Positions 44,582-54,445 of a DNA stretch of 64,000 nucleotides are shown here, piece after piece (within the stretch, counting starts at the first letter, position 1; each line of letters opens with the position of its first letter). The stretch comes from Haloplanus salinus (GTDB lineage: Archaea; Halobacteriota; Halobacteria; Halobacteriales; Haloferacaceae): the NCBI RefSeq assembly GCF_003336245.1, contig NZ_QPHM01000001.1, forward strand, positions 2,422,113 through 2,486,112, written 5' to 3'. A model generated the notes under the pieces. It did no database searches. It was not told the origin of the DNA and saw only the letters and a program-made list of their open reading frames with translations. Both the position numbers and the translations under genes were made by a program.

Positions 44582-45115
44582 CTACGCCCCACCTCGCGGT
44601 TTCTGGGTGATGTAGACGCCGTCCTGGAAGACGCGGGTGTCCTTGTCGTTGACGCGGGTCAACTGTTCGATGTCGGCGGCGGTCTGGCCGACCGCCTCCT
44701 TGTCGGGGCCGGAGAGGGTGATCTCCTCGCCGTCGACCTGTACCTCCGTGTCGCCGCGGACCGGAACCGTCCGCGGCGCGCGTTCGCCGAGGAAGTTCTC
44801 GATGACGACTTCGTCGCCCTCGACGGTGACCTGCATCGGGAAGTGAGCGTAGAAGATCTCCATCTCGTACACCCAGCCCTCGGTCACGCCGTAGAACATG
44901 TTCTCGACGTGGCTCTCGAAGGTGCCGAGCGTCGCGCGCGTGTTAGCGTCGTCGGCTTCGCTCTCGATCACCACGTGGTCGTCCACCACCGTGACCGACA
45001 CGTCGGGGTACCAGAGGCGTCGCGTGACGCTTCCGTTCGGCCCCTCGACGGTCAGATCGAGGTGGTCTTTCTCGGCGGACACGTCGTCCGGAATCTCGAG
45101 TTCTGTTCGGTTCAT
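44582..45115 (-). CDS. rpl6: Ribosomal protein uL6
   Basis: 177 residues, MNRTELEIPDDVSAEKDHLD start, with FESHVENMFYGVTEGWVYEM and DKEAVGQTAADIEQLTRVND, typical archaeal L6 near the elongation factor site. Ends directly next to rpl32e. Confidence 0.97.
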   Translation of the reverse strand: MNRTELEIPDDVSAEKDHLDLTVEGPNGSVTRRLWYPDVSVTVVDDHVVIESEADDANTRATLGTFESHVENMFYGVTEGWVYEMEIFYAHFPMQVTVEGDEVVIENFLGERAPRTVPVRGDTEVQVDGEEITLSGPDKEAVGQTAADIEQLTRVNDKDTRVFQDGVYITQKPRGGA

Positions 45116-45117
45116 TG

Positions 45118-45510
45118 TTAGTAGACGTACGCGATCACCTGGCCACCGATGCCCTGTTCGCGGGCCTCGTAGTGGCTCATGACGCCGTGACTGGTCGTGA
45201 CGACGAGTGCCCCGTAGTCGCGGGCGGGGAGATACCGCTTCTCCCACTTTTCGAACTCGTCGGCGCCCGCGGAGTAGCGGGGCTTGACGACGCCACACTG
45301 GTTGATCGCACCTTTCAGTTCGATCTCGAAGCGACCGGACTTGCCGTCGTCGACGAACTCGAATCCGTCGATGTACCCGCGGTCGTAGAAGACCTCGAGT
45401 ACCGAGCCGATCACGTTCGAGGCGGGCTGTACCGTGTGGGACAGATGTCCCACGCTCTCGGCGTTGTCGAGCCCCGAGAGCGCGTTCGAGAGGGGGTCGT
45501 TCCCTGCCAT
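45118..45510 (-). CDS. rps8: Ribosomal protein uS8
   Basis: 130 residues, [20 protein letters not shown] start and the C-terminal [20 protein letters not shown] signature. Binds central-domain 16S rRNA. Two bases separate it from both neighbours. Confidence 0.97.
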   Translation of the reverse strand: MAGNDPLSNALSGLDNAESVGHLSHTVQPASNVIGSVLEVFYDRGYIDGFEFVDDGKSGRFEIELKGAINQCGVVKPRYSAGADEFEKWEKRYLPARDYGALVVTTSHGVMSHYEAREQGIGGQVIAYVY

Positions 45511-45512
45511 TG

Positions 45513-45701
45513 TTATCGGTACTTCTTGAACCCCATGTCGCGCGCGACCTCTCGGAAGCACTGTCGACACAGGAAGATGTCGTACTTGCCGACGAGCCCC
45601 TGCTTGCGGCCACACCGACGACACTGGTGGCGGTCGTCGGTCCGCGGCGAGGCGTGCTCACCGGTCACGTCGCGTTCGTCCTGTGATTCACTTTCGCTCA
45701 T
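45513..45701 (-). CDS. rps14: Ribosomal protein uS14 (zinc-binding form)
   Basis: 62 residues with [20 protein letters not shown] and [16 protein letters not shown]: the two CxxC pairs bind zinc. Start overlaps rpl5 stop by four bases. N-terminus is more acidic than in non-halophiles. Confidence 0.97.
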   Translation of the reverse strand: MSESESQDERDVTGEHASPRTDDRHQCRRCGRKQGLVGKYDIFLCRQCFREVARDMGFKKYR

Positions 45702-46225
45702 TGCGTGACCTCCACGTCGAAGTTGGCCTCGATGAACGCGACCGCGTCGTCGGCGTTCAGTCGGTGGGCCGACGGAATCGACCGGGACACCTTGTCGCGC
45801 TTGGCGACGCGGTAGCCCGGCCGAACCAGATTGACCGTCACGTCGAGCCCGTAGATGCCGATGTTCGGATCGTACTCCTGGCTCGGGAACGCGGTGTGTT
45901 CCTCGACGCCGAAGCTGAAGTTGCCGGTCTCGTCGAACTGCGACGCCGCGAGGTCGACCAGCGGGAGCGCGGTGTCGAGGAAGTCCGCGGCGTCCGCACC
46001 GCGGAGGGTCACCTTCGCACCGATGGGGTCGCCCTCGCGGATGTTGAACTCCTGGACCGTCCGTTTCGCGCTCGTTCGAACGCTCTGCTGGCCGGTGACG
46101 TCCTCGAGGATATCCTCGGCGTCCGCGAGTTCGCGGCCGCCTTCGCCGACGCCCATGTGGACGACGACCTTCTCGATCCGCGGTTCGCGCATCTCGTGGA
46201 ACTCGGCGGTGTCGCTCTCGCTCAT
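45698..46225 (-). CDS. rpl5: Ribosomal protein uL5
   Basis: 175 residues: [40 protein letters not shown] and [20 protein letters not shown]. Binds 5S rRNA and the P-site tRNA region. Overlaps rps4e by four bases. Confidence 0.97.
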   Translation of the reverse strand: MSESDTAEFHEMREPRIEKVVVHMGVGEGGRELADAEDILEDVTGQQSVRTSAKRTVQEFNIREGDPIGAKVTLRGADAADFLDTALPLVDLAASQFDETGNFSFGVEEHTAFPSQEYDPNIGIYGLDVTVNLVRPGYRVAKRDKVSRSIPSAHRLNADDAVAFIEANFDVEVTQ

Positions 46226-46929
46226 TCGTCGTCACCTCCCTCGGTGAAGTTCTCGTCGATCACGACGACGTAGTCTTCGACCGTCTCGAAGCCACCGTCG
46301 TCCTGGGTGACGGTGACGACGTTGTCGCCGCTCCCCGGCGTGACCGTGATCTCCTCGACGGTGCCGACCTCGCCGGCGTGGCTGCCAGCGACGGCGGTCA
46401 CGAGCGCGCCCTCTTCGTAGACGAAGTGGGCGACGATCTCCTTGTCCTCGTTGTCGATCACGAGCGAGTCGCCGGTGGCGTACTCCGTCCCCGCGTCGAC
46501 GCGAACGTTCGCGCCGTCGTGGAGCGTCAGTTGGACGTCGCCGCCGGTGACCTGCGTCTTGCGGACGATCTTACCGAGGCGGCTGCCGGCCGCGTCGGCG
46601 TCGATGGGGGTCAGCGCGAGTCGACCGCCCTCGTCCGGGAACACGCGGTAGAACTCCTCGCGGTCGCCAAACGAGAGGATGTCGAACATCCCGATGGGAC
46701 GTTCGACGCTCGACGGCACGTCGCCGTTGACGAGCACGCCGCCCTGGTTCAAGGCGTAGTTGGCTTCCTTCCGCGAGTCGACGTAGCCGAGCACGTCCCG
46801 CAGGATGATGAGTAGGGGGACCCCTGCCTCGCCGTGCGGGCCGGCACCGGCCTTGACCGTCCACGTCGCGGTCTTCCGTTCGACCGGCCAGGACTTCGGG
46901 ACCGAGAGTCGTTTCTGATGTCGCGTCAT
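46222..46929 (-). CDS. rps4e: Ribosomal protein eS4
   Basis: 235 residues, [20 protein letters not shown] start, S4-like and KOW domains ([14 protein letters not shown]), archaeal/eukaryal-specific. Overlaps rpl24 by four bases. Confidence 0.97.
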   Translation of the reverse strand: MTRHQKRLSVPKSWPVERKTATWTVKAGAGPHGEAGVPLLIILRDVLGYVDSRKEANYALNQGGVLVNGDVPSSVERPIGMFDILSFGDREEFYRVFPDEGGRLALTPIDADAAGSRLGKIVRKTQVTGGDVQLTLHDGANVRVDAGTEYATGDSLVIDNEDKEIVAHFVYEEGALVTAVAGSHAGEVGTVEEITVTPGSGDNVVTVTQDDGGFETVEDYVVVIDENFTEGGDDE

Positions 46930-47282
46930 TCGCTATCCTCCTCCAGTCGCGCCCGCCGGCGGTCGTCCTCCAGGTTGAGGTCGGTCACGCGAAGGTTGCT
47001 CGCGTCGGTCGGCCGCGGCACCTCTTCGCCGTCGGCCTTCTCGACGGTCACACCCTCGACGTGGACGACTCCGTCCGCGAGGTCGACGGCGATCACGTCG
47101 GCTTCTTCGCCGGCGTGGTCGCCACGGAGCACCTCGACGGTGTCGTCTACGTTGACGCGAACCGATCGCTGGCCGTACTGCTCGCGGAGGTCGTCCGCGA
47201 GCGTGGCCCGGACCTGGTCGTGTCGCTCGTGCAGGGGCGCCGTTCGTGTCTGTGTGCGCTGTTTGCGTGGCTGTCGAGTCAT
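46926..47282 (-). CDS. rpl24: Ribosomal protein uL24
   Basis: 118 residues, [20 protein letters not shown] start and KOW motif [19 protein letters not shown]. Initiates 50S assembly. Overlaps rpl14 by four bases (ATGA). Confidence 0.97.
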   Translation of the reverse strand: MTRQPRKQRTQTRTAPLHERHDQVRATLADDLREQYGQRSVRVNVDDTVEVLRGDHAGEEADVIAVDLADGVVHVEGVTVEKADGEEVPRPTDASNLRVTDLNLEDDRRRARLEEDSE

Positions 47283-47677
47283 ACGATCATCGTTGCCGTC
47301 GATGCGATGCTCCCGAAGCGTTCGGCGACTTCGCGTGCGACGGGACCCTTGATCTCGGTCCCGCGAGGCTCTTCCATGTCGTCGATGACGACGGCGGCGT
47401 TGTCCTCGAACTTCACGCGCGTGCCGCTGGGGCGACGGATGGACTTGCGCTGGCGGACGACGACGGCCTCGAGGACCTGTCGTCGCATCTCCGGCGTGCC
47501 CTTGGTGACCGAGACGGTCACCTTGTCGCCGATACCCGCTTTGGGGTGTCGATTCTTGGTTCCGGAGTAGCCCGCGACGCTGATGACCTTCAGCTGGCGT
47601 GCGCCCGTGTTGTCGGCGCAGTTGATCAGCGACCCCTTGGCGAGCCCACGGGTGACGTCGGCTTTCAGCGCCTCCAT
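47279..47677 (-). CDS. rpl14: Ribosomal protein uL14
   Basis: 132 residues from ATG 47677 ([20 protein letters not shown]); a GTG three bases upstream is possible but the family starts at this Met. [15 protein letters not shown] and [20 protein letters not shown] are diagnostic. The start shares one base with the rps17 stop. Confidence 0.97.
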   Translation of the reverse strand: MEALKADVTRGLAKGSLINCADNTGARQLKVISVAGYSGTKNRHPKAGIGDKVTVSVTKGTPEMRRQVLEAVVVRQRKSIRRPSGTRVKFEDNAAVVIDDMEEPRGTEIKGPVAREVAERFGSIASTATMIV

Positions 47678-48003
47678 CACTCGTCACCTCCGAGTTTCTC
47701 GACGACCACGTGTGACTTGGTCTTCGAGAGGGGTCGGGTCTCCGCGATGCGGACCGTGTCGCCTTCCTCGAGGCCCAGGCACGGGGGTGCGTGGGCCGGA
47801 ATGCGACTCCGGCGTTTCATGTATCGGTCGTACTTCGGAACGCGAACGTCGTACTCGCGTTCGACGACGACCGTCTTTTCCATTGCTGTGGAGGCGACCG
47901 TGCCCTCCAGCGTCTGCCCGCGCACGGACAACGAGCCGTGGAACGGACAGTGCTGGTCGGAACAGGCCTCCTCCGGTTCTGTTACGTTCAGTCCTATCGC
48001 CAT
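47677..48003 (-). CDS. rps17: Ribosomal protein uS17
   Basis: 108 residues, [20 protein letters not shown] start with HCPFHG and [19 protein letters not shown]. Overlaps the rnp1 stop region by 10 bases. Confidence 0.96.
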   Translation of the reverse strand: MAIGLNVTEPEEACSDQHCPFHGSLSVRGQTLEGTVASTAMEKTVVVEREYDVRVPKYDRYMKRRSRIPAHAPPCLGLEEGDTVRIAETRPLSKTKSHVVVEKLGGDE

Positions 48004-48377
48004 GTGGATACACCTGCCTTCTCTGTTCGCAAGGCGGGTCGTGAGAGCAGTCGTGCGCCATCCACCGTAACGTAGGCCACGCCCTCGCAACCGGCAGACT
48101 GACCAGTTCGGCTGGCAGTTTCCGACGGGAGTTCGGACGCGGTCCCCGACGCCTTCGCGGCGTCGGCGGCTTCATCTGTGCGCGGAAGGGCAAATTCGAA
48201 TGTCGTCCCCTGCTTGGGGAGCTGCCACACCCGATCCCCCTCTACCGAGAGCGTCCCCATCGTCTCGCTGACGACGCGGCCGCCGATCCCGACGGCGTCG
48301 GGATTCGTCGACTCGACGACCCGCACGTGCAGGCCGACGAGTTCGTGTCGGGTCAGGGTCTCGGGCGTGAGCGCCAT
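47994..48377 (-). CDS. rnp1: Ribonuclease P protein component 1 (Rpp29/POP4)
   Basis: 127 residues starting [20 protein letters not shown], with [20 protein letters not shown] and TTFEFALP of the Rpp29 fold. Protein subunit of the tRNA 5'-processing enzyme; its place between L29 and S17 is conserved in archaea. An Ala/Ser/Thr-rich linker (about residues 70-95) precedes the last strand and looks haloarchaea-specific. Confidence 0.95.
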   Translation of the reverse strand: MALTPETLTRHELVGLHVRVVESTNPDAVGIGGRVVSETMGTLSVEGDRVWQLPKQGTTFEFALPRTDEAADAAKASGTASELPSETASRTGQSAGCEGVAYVTVDGARLLSRPALRTEKAGVSTWR

Positions 48378-48580
48378 CAGATGTCGCCCTCTTCGCGCTG
48401 GATCGTCTTGATCCGCGCGATGGTCTTTTTCAGTTCGCCGACCCGCGAGGGGTTCTCGGGCATCCCGCCGGCGGCCTGGACGGCCTTGGCGTTCAGCAGT
48501 TCCGTCTCGAGGTCCTCGAGCTCCGCCTCACGTTCGGCGGGCGTCATGTCGCGGATCTCTTCGGTGTGCAGGATCGCCAT
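48377..48580 (-). CDS. rpl29: Ribosomal protein uL29
   Basis: 67 residues, two-helix protein MAILHTEEIRDMTPAEREAE with GGMPENPSRVGELKKTIARI. Near the tunnel exit. Adjoins rps3. Confidence 0.97.
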   Translation of the reverse strand: MAILHTEEIRDMTPAEREAELEDLETELLNAKAVQAAGGMPENPSRVGELKKTIARIKTIQREEGDI

Positions 48581-49513
48581 TTACGCGTCCTCCTCCTCGT
48601 CGGCGGCTTCCATCTCCTCGACGAGATCGGCCGCCTCGTCCATCGTCTCCTCGTCGACGTCCTCGTCGAGGTCGTCGGCGTCGTCCGCGGCCTCGTCGGC
48701 CTCGGCTTCGTCCTCGCTTTCCTCGTCCGGGAGCTCCTCCTCGACGACTTCCTCGACGATCTCCTCGTCGAGGCTCTCCTCGATGTCGTCGGGCGCCTCG
48801 GTCGGGATGTCGACCTCCTCGCCCTCGCCGACGTCGGGGATCTCCTCCGGCTCCTCTTCGAGGAGTTCCTCGACGCCGCCGCCGGTCTCCGCGGCCTGCT
48901 CGACGGGTTCGACGTCGGCGTCCTCTGCGATCTCGAAGTCGTCCGGGAGTTCGGCGCCCGGCGGGATGATCTTCACCGTCACGCCGATGGTGCCGAGTTT
49001 CATCACGGCGACGCCCTGCCCCTCGTCCACGATGGATTCGGCGGGTTCGCCGTTGTGCTTGATGTAGCCCCGGTTGAACTTCTCGACGCGCGAGCGGGCG
49101 CCGGTGACCTTCCCGGACAGGACGATCTCGGCGCCCAGCGCGCCGGCTTCCATGATCCGGTCGATGGTCGTGTGGCCCGCCTTGCGGAAGTACCAGCCAC
49201 GCTCCAAGGCGTTGGCCAGCCGGTCCGCGACGATGCGGGCGTTGAGGTCCGGCTCGTCGACCTCCTGAACGTCGATCTGGGGGTCGTCGAGGTCGAACCG
49301 CTCCTCGAGTTCGGTGGTCACTTTACGGATGTTCTTCCCACCCTTGCCGATGACCATGCCGGGTTTCTCGGCCTTGAGGACGATCTGTGTCCCCATCGGG
49401 GTCTTGGCGACGTCCATGCCGCCGTAGCCCGCACGGCCGAGTTCGTCCGCGAAGAACTCGTCGATCTGTGAGCGCTGGAGTCCGTTCTCGATGAACTGGT
49501 GTTCGTCAGCCAT
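48581..49513 (-). CDS. rps3: Ribosomal protein uS3 with long acidic tail
   Basis: 310 residues. KH domain with VIGKGGKNIRKVTTELEERF and the C-terminal domain GALGAEIVLSGKVTGARSRV. From about residue 205 the protein is a low-complexity acidic tail rich in Glu and Asp (EELPDEESEDEAEADEAADD), far longer than in non-halophiles. Overlaps rpl22 by one base. Confidence 0.97.
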   Translation of the reverse strand: MADEHQFIENGLQRSQIDEFFADELGRAGYGGMDVAKTPMGTQIVLKAEKPGMVIGKGGKNIRKVTTELEERFDLDDPQIDVQEVDEPDLNARIVADRLANALERGWYFRKAGHTTIDRIMEAGALGAEIVLSGKVTGARSRVEKFNRGYIKHNGEPAESIVDEGQGVAVMKLGTIGVTVKIIPPGAELPDDFEIAEDADVEPVEQAAETGGGVEELLEEEPEEIPDVGEGEEVDIPTEAPDDIEESLDEEIVEEVVEEELPDEESEDEAEADEAADDADDLDEDVDEETMDEAADLVEEMEAADEEEDA

Positions 49514-49974
49514 TATTCTTCGTCCTCCTCGATGATCAGTTCCACGTCACAGAGCGTCGTGTTCCACGGATCGGCACGTCCGAACGCGCGGGGCTTCCGG
49601 CCCTGCCGTTCGCCGACCTTGTGGGCGGCGACGTGTTTGATCGTCATGGCCTCGCCCTCGAAACCCTGTTCGTCCGCGTTGTTGCGGGCGTTCTCGATGA
49701 GCTTCAGGAAGTCCTCGCTGGCCTTCTCGGGGTAGCGACCCGCGTCCCAGCCGTCGATGTCGCTCCGGTGACCGACCCCGGAGTTGTGCTGCTTGAACGG
49801 CACCGACTGCTTCTCGTCGATCACGTCGTGCAGGTACTCTTCGGCGTCGGCGACGGTCAGGCCCTTGATCTGCCGGGCGATGGCCTTGCTGTGCTTGATG
49901 CTGATGGGCCGCTCTCGGAGCATCGCCTTGGCGGTCGTCTCCGGGTCGGCCTCGACGCTGTAGTTGATTCCCAT
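49513..49974 (-). CDS. rpl22: Ribosomal protein uL22
   Basis: 153 residues, MGINYSVEADPETTAKAMLR start, SIKHSKAIARQIKGLTVADA and AFGRADPWNTTLCDVELIIE, archaeal L22 lining the exit tunnel. Confidence 0.97.
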   Translation of the reverse strand: MGINYSVEADPETTAKAMLRERPISIKHSKAIARQIKGLTVADAEEYLHDVIDEKQSVPFKQHNSGVGHRSDIDGWDAGRYPEKASEDFLKLIENARNNADEQGFEGEAMTIKHVAAHKVGERQGRKPRAFGRADPWNTTLCDVELIIEEDEE

Positions 49975-49977
49975 GTG

Positions 49978-50400
49978 TTACTTGAGTGGCACGAACTTCG
50001 AAGACCGGGTCGCGCCGATGCCGGCCTGGCCGTGCTCGACGGAGGTTCGGGTAAGCTGGAACTCGCCGAGGTAGTGGCCGATCATCTCGGGCTCGACCTC
50101 GACGCGCTGGAACTCCTGGCCGGTGTAGACCGAGAAGGTCAGCCCCACGAACTCGGGCACGATGGGCATGTCCCGGAGGTGCGTCCGGATCGGATCGTTC
50201 GCCGTCTCCTCCTCGCCGGCACTGCGGGCCTTCTCGAGTAGCTTCTCGTGTTCGATCGAGAGCCCTCGGGTGATCGTTCGCCGCATTCGTGCGGGGAGCA
50301 GTTCCGCGACCTCGTCGAGCGACAGGGACTGCAGCTCGTCGAGCGTGTGACCGCGGTAGGTGAACTCACCCTCGCGGCCGGTTCGGTATTCGGAGCTCAT
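49978..50400 (-). CDS. rps19: Ribosomal protein uS19
   Basis: 140 residues, [20 protein letters not shown] start, [20 protein letters not shown] near the C-terminus. 30S head protein. ATG shares one base with the rpl2 stop (TAATG). Confidence 0.97.
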   Translation of the reverse strand: MSSEYRTGREGEFTYRGHTLDELQSLSLDEVAELLPARMRRTITRGLSIEHEKLLEKARSAGEEETANDPIRTHLRDMPIVPEFVGLTFSVYTGQEFQRVEVEPEMIGHYLGEFQLTRTSVEHGQAGIGATRSSKFVPLK

Positions 50401-51122
50401 TAGTTGTTCCCTCCGCGTCCGGTTCGTTTCGAGGCGATGTCGCCAACCTTCCGTCCCGGCGGGGCGTTCCGCGAGACGGACTTGGGCTTCCCGGGGTGCT
50501 GGCGGCCGCCGCCACCGAACGGGTGGTCGACGGCGTTCATCGCGACCCCACGGACCCGCGGCCACTTCGTACCGCGTGCCTTCATCTTGTGGTGCTTGTT
50601 GCCGGCCTTGACGAACGGCTTTTCCGTTCGGCCGCCACCCGCGACCACGCCGATGGTGGCGCGACACTGCGGGTTGAGGCGTTTGACCTGGCCGCTCGGC
50701 AGCTTCACGACCGCCACGCGCTTGTCGTGGGTCATGAGCTGTGCGCTCGTCCCCGAGGCGCGGGCGAACTTGCCGCCGTCACCGGGGCTGCTCTCGACGT
50801 TACAGACCGGGACCCCTTCCGGAATCTCGGCCAGCGGGAGCGTGTTCCCCGGCTTGATCTCGGCGGAGACGCCGACCTGGATCGTCTCGCCGACCGTCAC
50901 GCCCTCGGGGGCGAGGACCAGCCGCCGGTCCCCGTCCTCGAACTCCACCGCGGCGACGGGCGCCGAGCGGGCGGGGTCGTGTTCGATGTCGACGATTTCG
51001 CCGCTGATCGTATCGCGCTCTTCGTCCTTCTTGTGACTGAGTTCGGCCTTGTAGCGGTGGCTGGGGGCACGGAAGGTTGGCCCACCGCGACCACGCCGCT
51101 GGCCTTGAATGCGTCGTCCCAT
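50400..51122 (-). CDS. rpl2: Ribosomal protein uL2
   Basis: 240 residues, [20 protein letters not shown] start and [20 protein letters not shown] (peptidyl-transferase-proximal loop with the conserved His). Essential for subunit association. Confidence 0.98.
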   Translation of the reverse strand: MGRRIQGQRRGRGGPTFRAPSHRYKAELSHKKDEERDTISGEIVDIEHDPARSAPVAAVEFEDGDRRLVLAPEGVTVGETIQVGVSAEIKPGNTLPLAEIPEGVPVCNVESSPGDGGKFARASGTSAQLMTHDKRVAVVKLPSGQVKRLNPQCRATIGVVAGGGRTEKPFVKAGNKHHKMKARGTKWPRVRGVAMNAVDHPFGGGGRQHPGKPKSVSRNAPPGRKVGDIASKRTGRGGNN

Positions 51123-51123
51123 C

Positions 51124-51378
51124 CTAGAACACCCCGATTCGCGAGGCGATTTCCTGTGCGTCGTCGTCCTCCGACAGGGCGACGACCGCCTTCTTCTCGC
51201 CGCGGGCGGTGATCTGTGTGTTCACCTTCGTGATCGACACGTCGTAGCGGGATTCGATGGCCTCCGTGATCTCCGATTTGGTAGCGTCGATGTCGACGAT
51301 GAACTGAAGCTTGTTGTCGAAGTCCATCTCGTCCATCGCCTTCTCGGTCACCAGCGGATGCTCGATGATCGAACTCAT
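51124..51378 (-). CDS. rpl23: Ribosomal protein uL23
   Basis: 84 residues, MSSIIEHPLVTEKAMDEMDF start, with TARGEKKAVVALSEDDDAQE. Signal-recognition particle docking site at the tunnel exit. Overlaps rpl4 by four bases. Confidence 0.97.
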   Translation of the reverse strand: MSSIIEHPLVTEKAMDEMDFDNKLQFIVDIDATKSEITEAIESRYDVSITKVNTQITARGEKKAVVALSEDDDAQEIASRIGVF

Positions 51379-52121
51379 CGGTCGGCCACCTCCGCGACGG
51401 CGCTCTCGGTCCAGACGGTCAGGCGGCCGGCGTGTGTGCCGGGCGCCAGCTCCTCGGCGTTGACCTCCGCGGCCGTCGTCACGTCCGCGCCGGCGAGGTT
51501 GCGCGCCGCCTTCGACGGCTCCCCGCTCGTCACGAACAGGATCGACTTCGGCTCACGGTACTTCCGCCCGCGGGCCTTGCCCTGCCCGGCCTTCACTTTC
51601 CGGCCGTCGTCGGCGCGTTCGACGTCCGCGTGGACGCCGAGCGCCTCGAGGCAGTCGACGACGTCGCGGGTCTTGAGTAGCTCCTCGAAGTCGTCGCTGA
51701 CGACGAGCGGCAAGTCGAGATCCGAATCGAACGCGTGCCCGCGCTCGGCCACGCGCTCGGCGTCGGTCGTCGCCGCGATGGCCGACCGAATCGCGAGCTT
51801 GCGCTCCTTGTCGTTGATTTCTTTCCCCTGGTCCTTCTCGGCTTTCGGCGGGTGCGCCTTGCGCCCGCCGACCGTCTGGGGCACGCGGGCGCCCTGCCCG
51901 TTCTCTCGGGGCACGTGGGCCATCCCGCGGCCGCTACCGAAGGACTCCGCCGGAGTTCGTAACCCGGCGTAGGGGTCGGCACCGTACGCCTGCTTTCGGT
52001 TCGCCTGCGCGGCCAGGACGGCACGCTTGATGAGGTCCGGCCGGTAGGCCGTCCCGAAGACCTCGGGGAGGTCTACCGTGCCCGCATCCTCGCCGTTCAG
52101 ATCGCGTACTGTTGCTTGCAT
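51375..52121 (-). CDS. rpl4: Ribosomal protein uL4
   Basis: 248 residues. MQATVRDLNGEDAGTVDLPE start, GRGMAHVPRENGQGARVPQT tunnel-loop segment, and a C-terminal domain ending SAVAEVADR, archaeal/eukaryal form. Confidence 0.97.
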   Translation of the reverse strand: MQATVRDLNGEDAGTVDLPEVFGTAYRPDLIKRAVLAAQANRKQAYGADPYAGLRTPAESFGSGRGMAHVPRENGQGARVPQTVGGRKAHPPKAEKDQGKEINDKERKLAIRSAIAATTDAERVAERGHAFDSDLDLPLVVSDDFEELLKTRDVVDCLEALGVHADVERADDGRKVKAGQGKARGRKYREPKSILFVTSGEPSKAARNLAGADVTTAAEVNAEELAPGTHAGRLTVWTESAVAEVADR

Positions 52122-52124
52122 TGG

Positions 52125-53141
52125 TTATCCCTGGTTGGATGCGGTGGAAACGTAGCGCACCTCGGGGTCGAGGCGCGGCTGGTCGTTCGGTCGGACGGCC
52201 GGTCGGAAGCGCAGGAGGCGCTGGTCCGGCCCGGGCAGCGAGCCCTTGACGAGCGCGTACGGCCCGTCGACCTCGCCGTAGTTGACGAAGCCGCCGTCGA
52301 CGGACGGGTCGTCGCCGTCGCCGATGTCGACGAGGCGCTTGTTGAGCTCCGTCCGCTGGTGGTAGCCCGTCTGCCCCTGCTGGGGGACGGTCGAGCGCAC
52401 GCGGGACGGGTTCCACGGCCCGAGGTTCCCGATGCGTCGCCGCCAGCCCTGCCGGGCGTGCTTGCCCTTCCGCTTCTGGACGCCCCAGCGCTTGACGGGG
52501 CCCTGAGTGCCTTTACCTTTCGTGATGCCGCTCGCGTCCATATACTCGCCCGCGCGAAACACGTCGGACATGGCGTGTTCGCCCCCCTCGGAGAGGAGGT
52601 CGAGCGCGAAGTCGAGGCGCTCGTCGAGCGAGCCACCGCCGACGCGCGTCTCCATCACGTCGGGCTTTTTCTTCGGGACGTTCGCCAACTCGCTCGGCAC
52701 CGTGTGGGTGATCATCCGCAGGTCGTCGACCGCGCCGCTCTCGACGGCCTCGCGGAGCGCATCGGCGTCCGCCTCGAAGCTGTTGTCCGCCGGCAGGTCG
52801 AGCGTACGCGAGAGTTCCGGGTGGAACTCGTCGGCCCACGCTTCGGTTGCCGGCTTCAGTCCGTACGACGTGTCTTCGTAGGCTCGCAGGGCAACGGCGC
52901 GCATCGGCGGCGTCTCGACGACGGTCACCGGGACCGACTCCTCCATCCCTTCGCGGGGGGAGTTGGCCTCGTCGTTGACCATGACGACGTGGGTCATGCC
53001 GGCCTTGTAGCCGGCGAAGCCCTGCAGCGCGGGTGCGCCGTCGTCGTCGGGCCACGAGCGAATACGCGGGACTTCGCTAGCCGCGCGCTGGCGCGGGCCG
53101 AAGCCCATCGAGCCTTTTCGTGGTCTGCTTGGTTGTGGCAT
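52125..53141 (-). CDS. rpl3: Ribosomal protein uL3
   Basis: 338 residues. MPQPSRPRKGSMGFGPRQRA start, FAGYKAGMTHVVMVND, KGKGTQGPVKRWGVQKRKGK and QGQTGYHQRTELNK: complete archaeal L3. First ribosomal protein of the operon, four bases after the methyltransferase stop. Confidence 0.97.
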   Translation of the reverse strand: MPQPSRPRKGSMGFGPRQRAASEVPRIRSWPDDDGAPALQGFAGYKAGMTHVVMVNDEANSPREGMEESVPVTVVETPPMRAVALRAYEDTSYGLKPATEAWADEFHPELSRTLDLPADNSFEADADALREAVESGAVDDLRMITHTVPSELANVPKKKPDVMETRVGGGSLDERLDFALDLLSEGGEHAMSDVFRAGEYMDASGITKGKGTQGPVKRWGVQKRKGKHARQGWRRRIGNLGPWNPSRVRSTVPQQGQTGYHQRTELNKRLVDIGDGDDPSVDGGFVNYGEVDGPYALVKGSLPGPDQRLLRFRPAVRPNDQPRLDPEVRYVSTASNQG

Positions 53142-53145
53142 GGAG

Positions 53146-53997
53146 TTACTCCGTGAGTGTCAGGGGTGCGAGCGACGCGAACATCGCTTCCTCGGTTCGC
53201 ACCGTCTCGCTTCCCTGTCGCGGAATCGTATTCAGCCAGAGGTCGAACCCCGGATCGGGTTCGACGCCCTCACCGCCGCCGGCGGCTACGTCCTCGACGG
53301 CCAGGTCGAGGATGGCCGGAAGACCGCGCCCGGGCGCCCCGAAGGCGACCGTCAGACCGCCCGCGTCGTCGATCCGCCCGACCAGTTCGGTCAGGCGACC
53401 GACCGACAGTTCCGTTCCGTGAACGGACGTGGCGATCCGAACCCCGGCGTCGGGCCGGGCCAGCACTTCCGGCAGGTCCGCGCGCTGGATCTCGAACCCC
53501 GGCAGGGGTTCGTCGACGATCCGTGCGCGGACCGGCTCTCTCGAAGAGATCCTGATGGCGACGCGCTCTCCGTCGGACACCTCCATCCCGTCGGGGAGGA
53601 GGAGGGAGATCGGGTGTTGCAGTCCGCAATTGACCCGGGCGCGGCCGTCAGATCCGACCTCGGTCACGATTCCCTCTTGTAACGACCCCGGACGCTCCGG
53701 TCCGGAGCCGGTCCGTGACGAGACGCGAAGGGGCGGCAACACGCCGGCGTACTCCAGTTCGTCCCGCGTCCCCCACACCTCGGTTTTGAGGTACGGCGGC
53801 GTCGCGGCGTACCGCAGGACCGTCTCGACGAACCCGCCTCCCCATCGGCGCTCGCCTTCCGAATCGGGGAAGACGACCAGCCGATCCGCCCGAAACACCG
53901 TCGCCGCGCGGGCGACGTATCCGAGTTTACGAGTTGCCTCGCGTTTGTCCTCGGCTTCCCGGACGAGGGAAGACGGCACGAGCACGCTGCACGTCAT
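53146..53997 (-). CDS. SPOUT-type putative RNA methyltransferase
   Basis: 283 residues. N-terminal MTCSVLVPSSLVREAEDKRE, RADRLVVFPDSEG, a central OB-like insert (GIVTEVGSDGRARVNCGLQH) and the C-terminal ATSVHGTELSVGRL pattern fit the archaeal SPOUT family related to uridine-N3 methyltransferases. It heads the ribosomal operon; an rRNA substrate is a reasonable inference. TATA-like CTTTTACC lies about 55-60 bases before the ATG, so the transcript has a leader. Confidence 0.8.
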   Translation of the reverse strand: MTCSVLVPSSLVREAEDKREATRKLGYVARAATVFRADRLVVFPDSEGERRWGGGFVETVLRYAATPPYLKTEVWGTRDELEYAGVLPPLRVSSRTGSGPERPGSLQEGIVTEVGSDGRARVNCGLQHPISLLLPDGMEVSDGERVAIRISSREPVRARIVDEPLPGFEIQRADLPEVLARPDAGVRIATSVHGTELSVGRLTELVGRIDDAGGLTVAFGAPGRGLPAILDLAVEDVAAGGGEGVEPDPGFDLWLNTIPRQGSETVRTEEAMFASLAPLTLTE

Positions 53998-54218
53998 GCC
54001 GGGCCGTTTCGCGTCACGTCACTAGACTGTGATAGCCGTACCGTATCCTCCGGTAAAAGGGTAGCGAAACCACGCGGGCGACTGTGAGGGCCTGACACGC
54101 CACAAAACGCCGTTTCGTGAGGTACCGTCTCACGGCAGTCGCCCCCATGCCGCCGGCCGTTCCGGCCCGGATTCCGGAACCCTTAATAATCACTCCCGGC
54201 TTTGTCCGAGTGCGAAGG

Positions 54219-54289
54219 GCGCTGGTAGTGTAGTGGTATCACGTGACCTTGCCATGGTCACAACCTGGGTTCAAATCCCAGCCAGCGCA
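54219..54289 (+). tRNA. tRNA-Gly (GCC)
   Basis: Full cloverleaf: acceptor GCGCTGG/CCAGCGC, anticodon stem TGACC/GGTCA around TTGCCAT (anticodon GCC), T arm CTGGGTTCAAATCCCAG, discriminator A, no CCA. A TATA-like TTAATAAT (54183-54190) lies about 30 bases upstream. Confidence 0.98.
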
Positions 54290-54315
54290 GTTCTGCCGAC
54301 GCAAACCGACGAGCG
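54269..54315 (+). repeat. Direct repeat copy 1: tRNA-Gly 3' end plus flank
   Basis: Begins in the tRNA-Gly T arm (GGTTCAAATCCCAGCC) and continues past the tRNA end to GACGAGCG. It matches 54399-54445 at 46 of 47 positions. Confidence 0.85.
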
Positions 54316-54398
54316 GAGCGAGTCGCGTTTCGAGGCGAAATCGCTCCTGTGGATTTGAATCAGGGAGTGACGCGAGCGAAGCGAGCGAAACGACTGTG

Positions 54399-54445
54399 GT
54401 TCAAATCCCAGCCAGCGCAGTTCTGCCGACGCAACCCGACGAGCG
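54399..54445 (+). repeat. Direct repeat copy 2: truncated tRNA-Gly 3' end plus flank
   Basis: A copy of the last 21 bases of tRNA-Gly and the 26 bases after it, 130 bases downstream of the gene. A further shared string AGGCGAAATCGCTCCTG follows both copies (54333 and 54451), so the second copy has lost about 12 bases. The rest of the tRNA is absent. Compatible with an integration-site scar or a tandem duplication. Confidence 0.8.
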
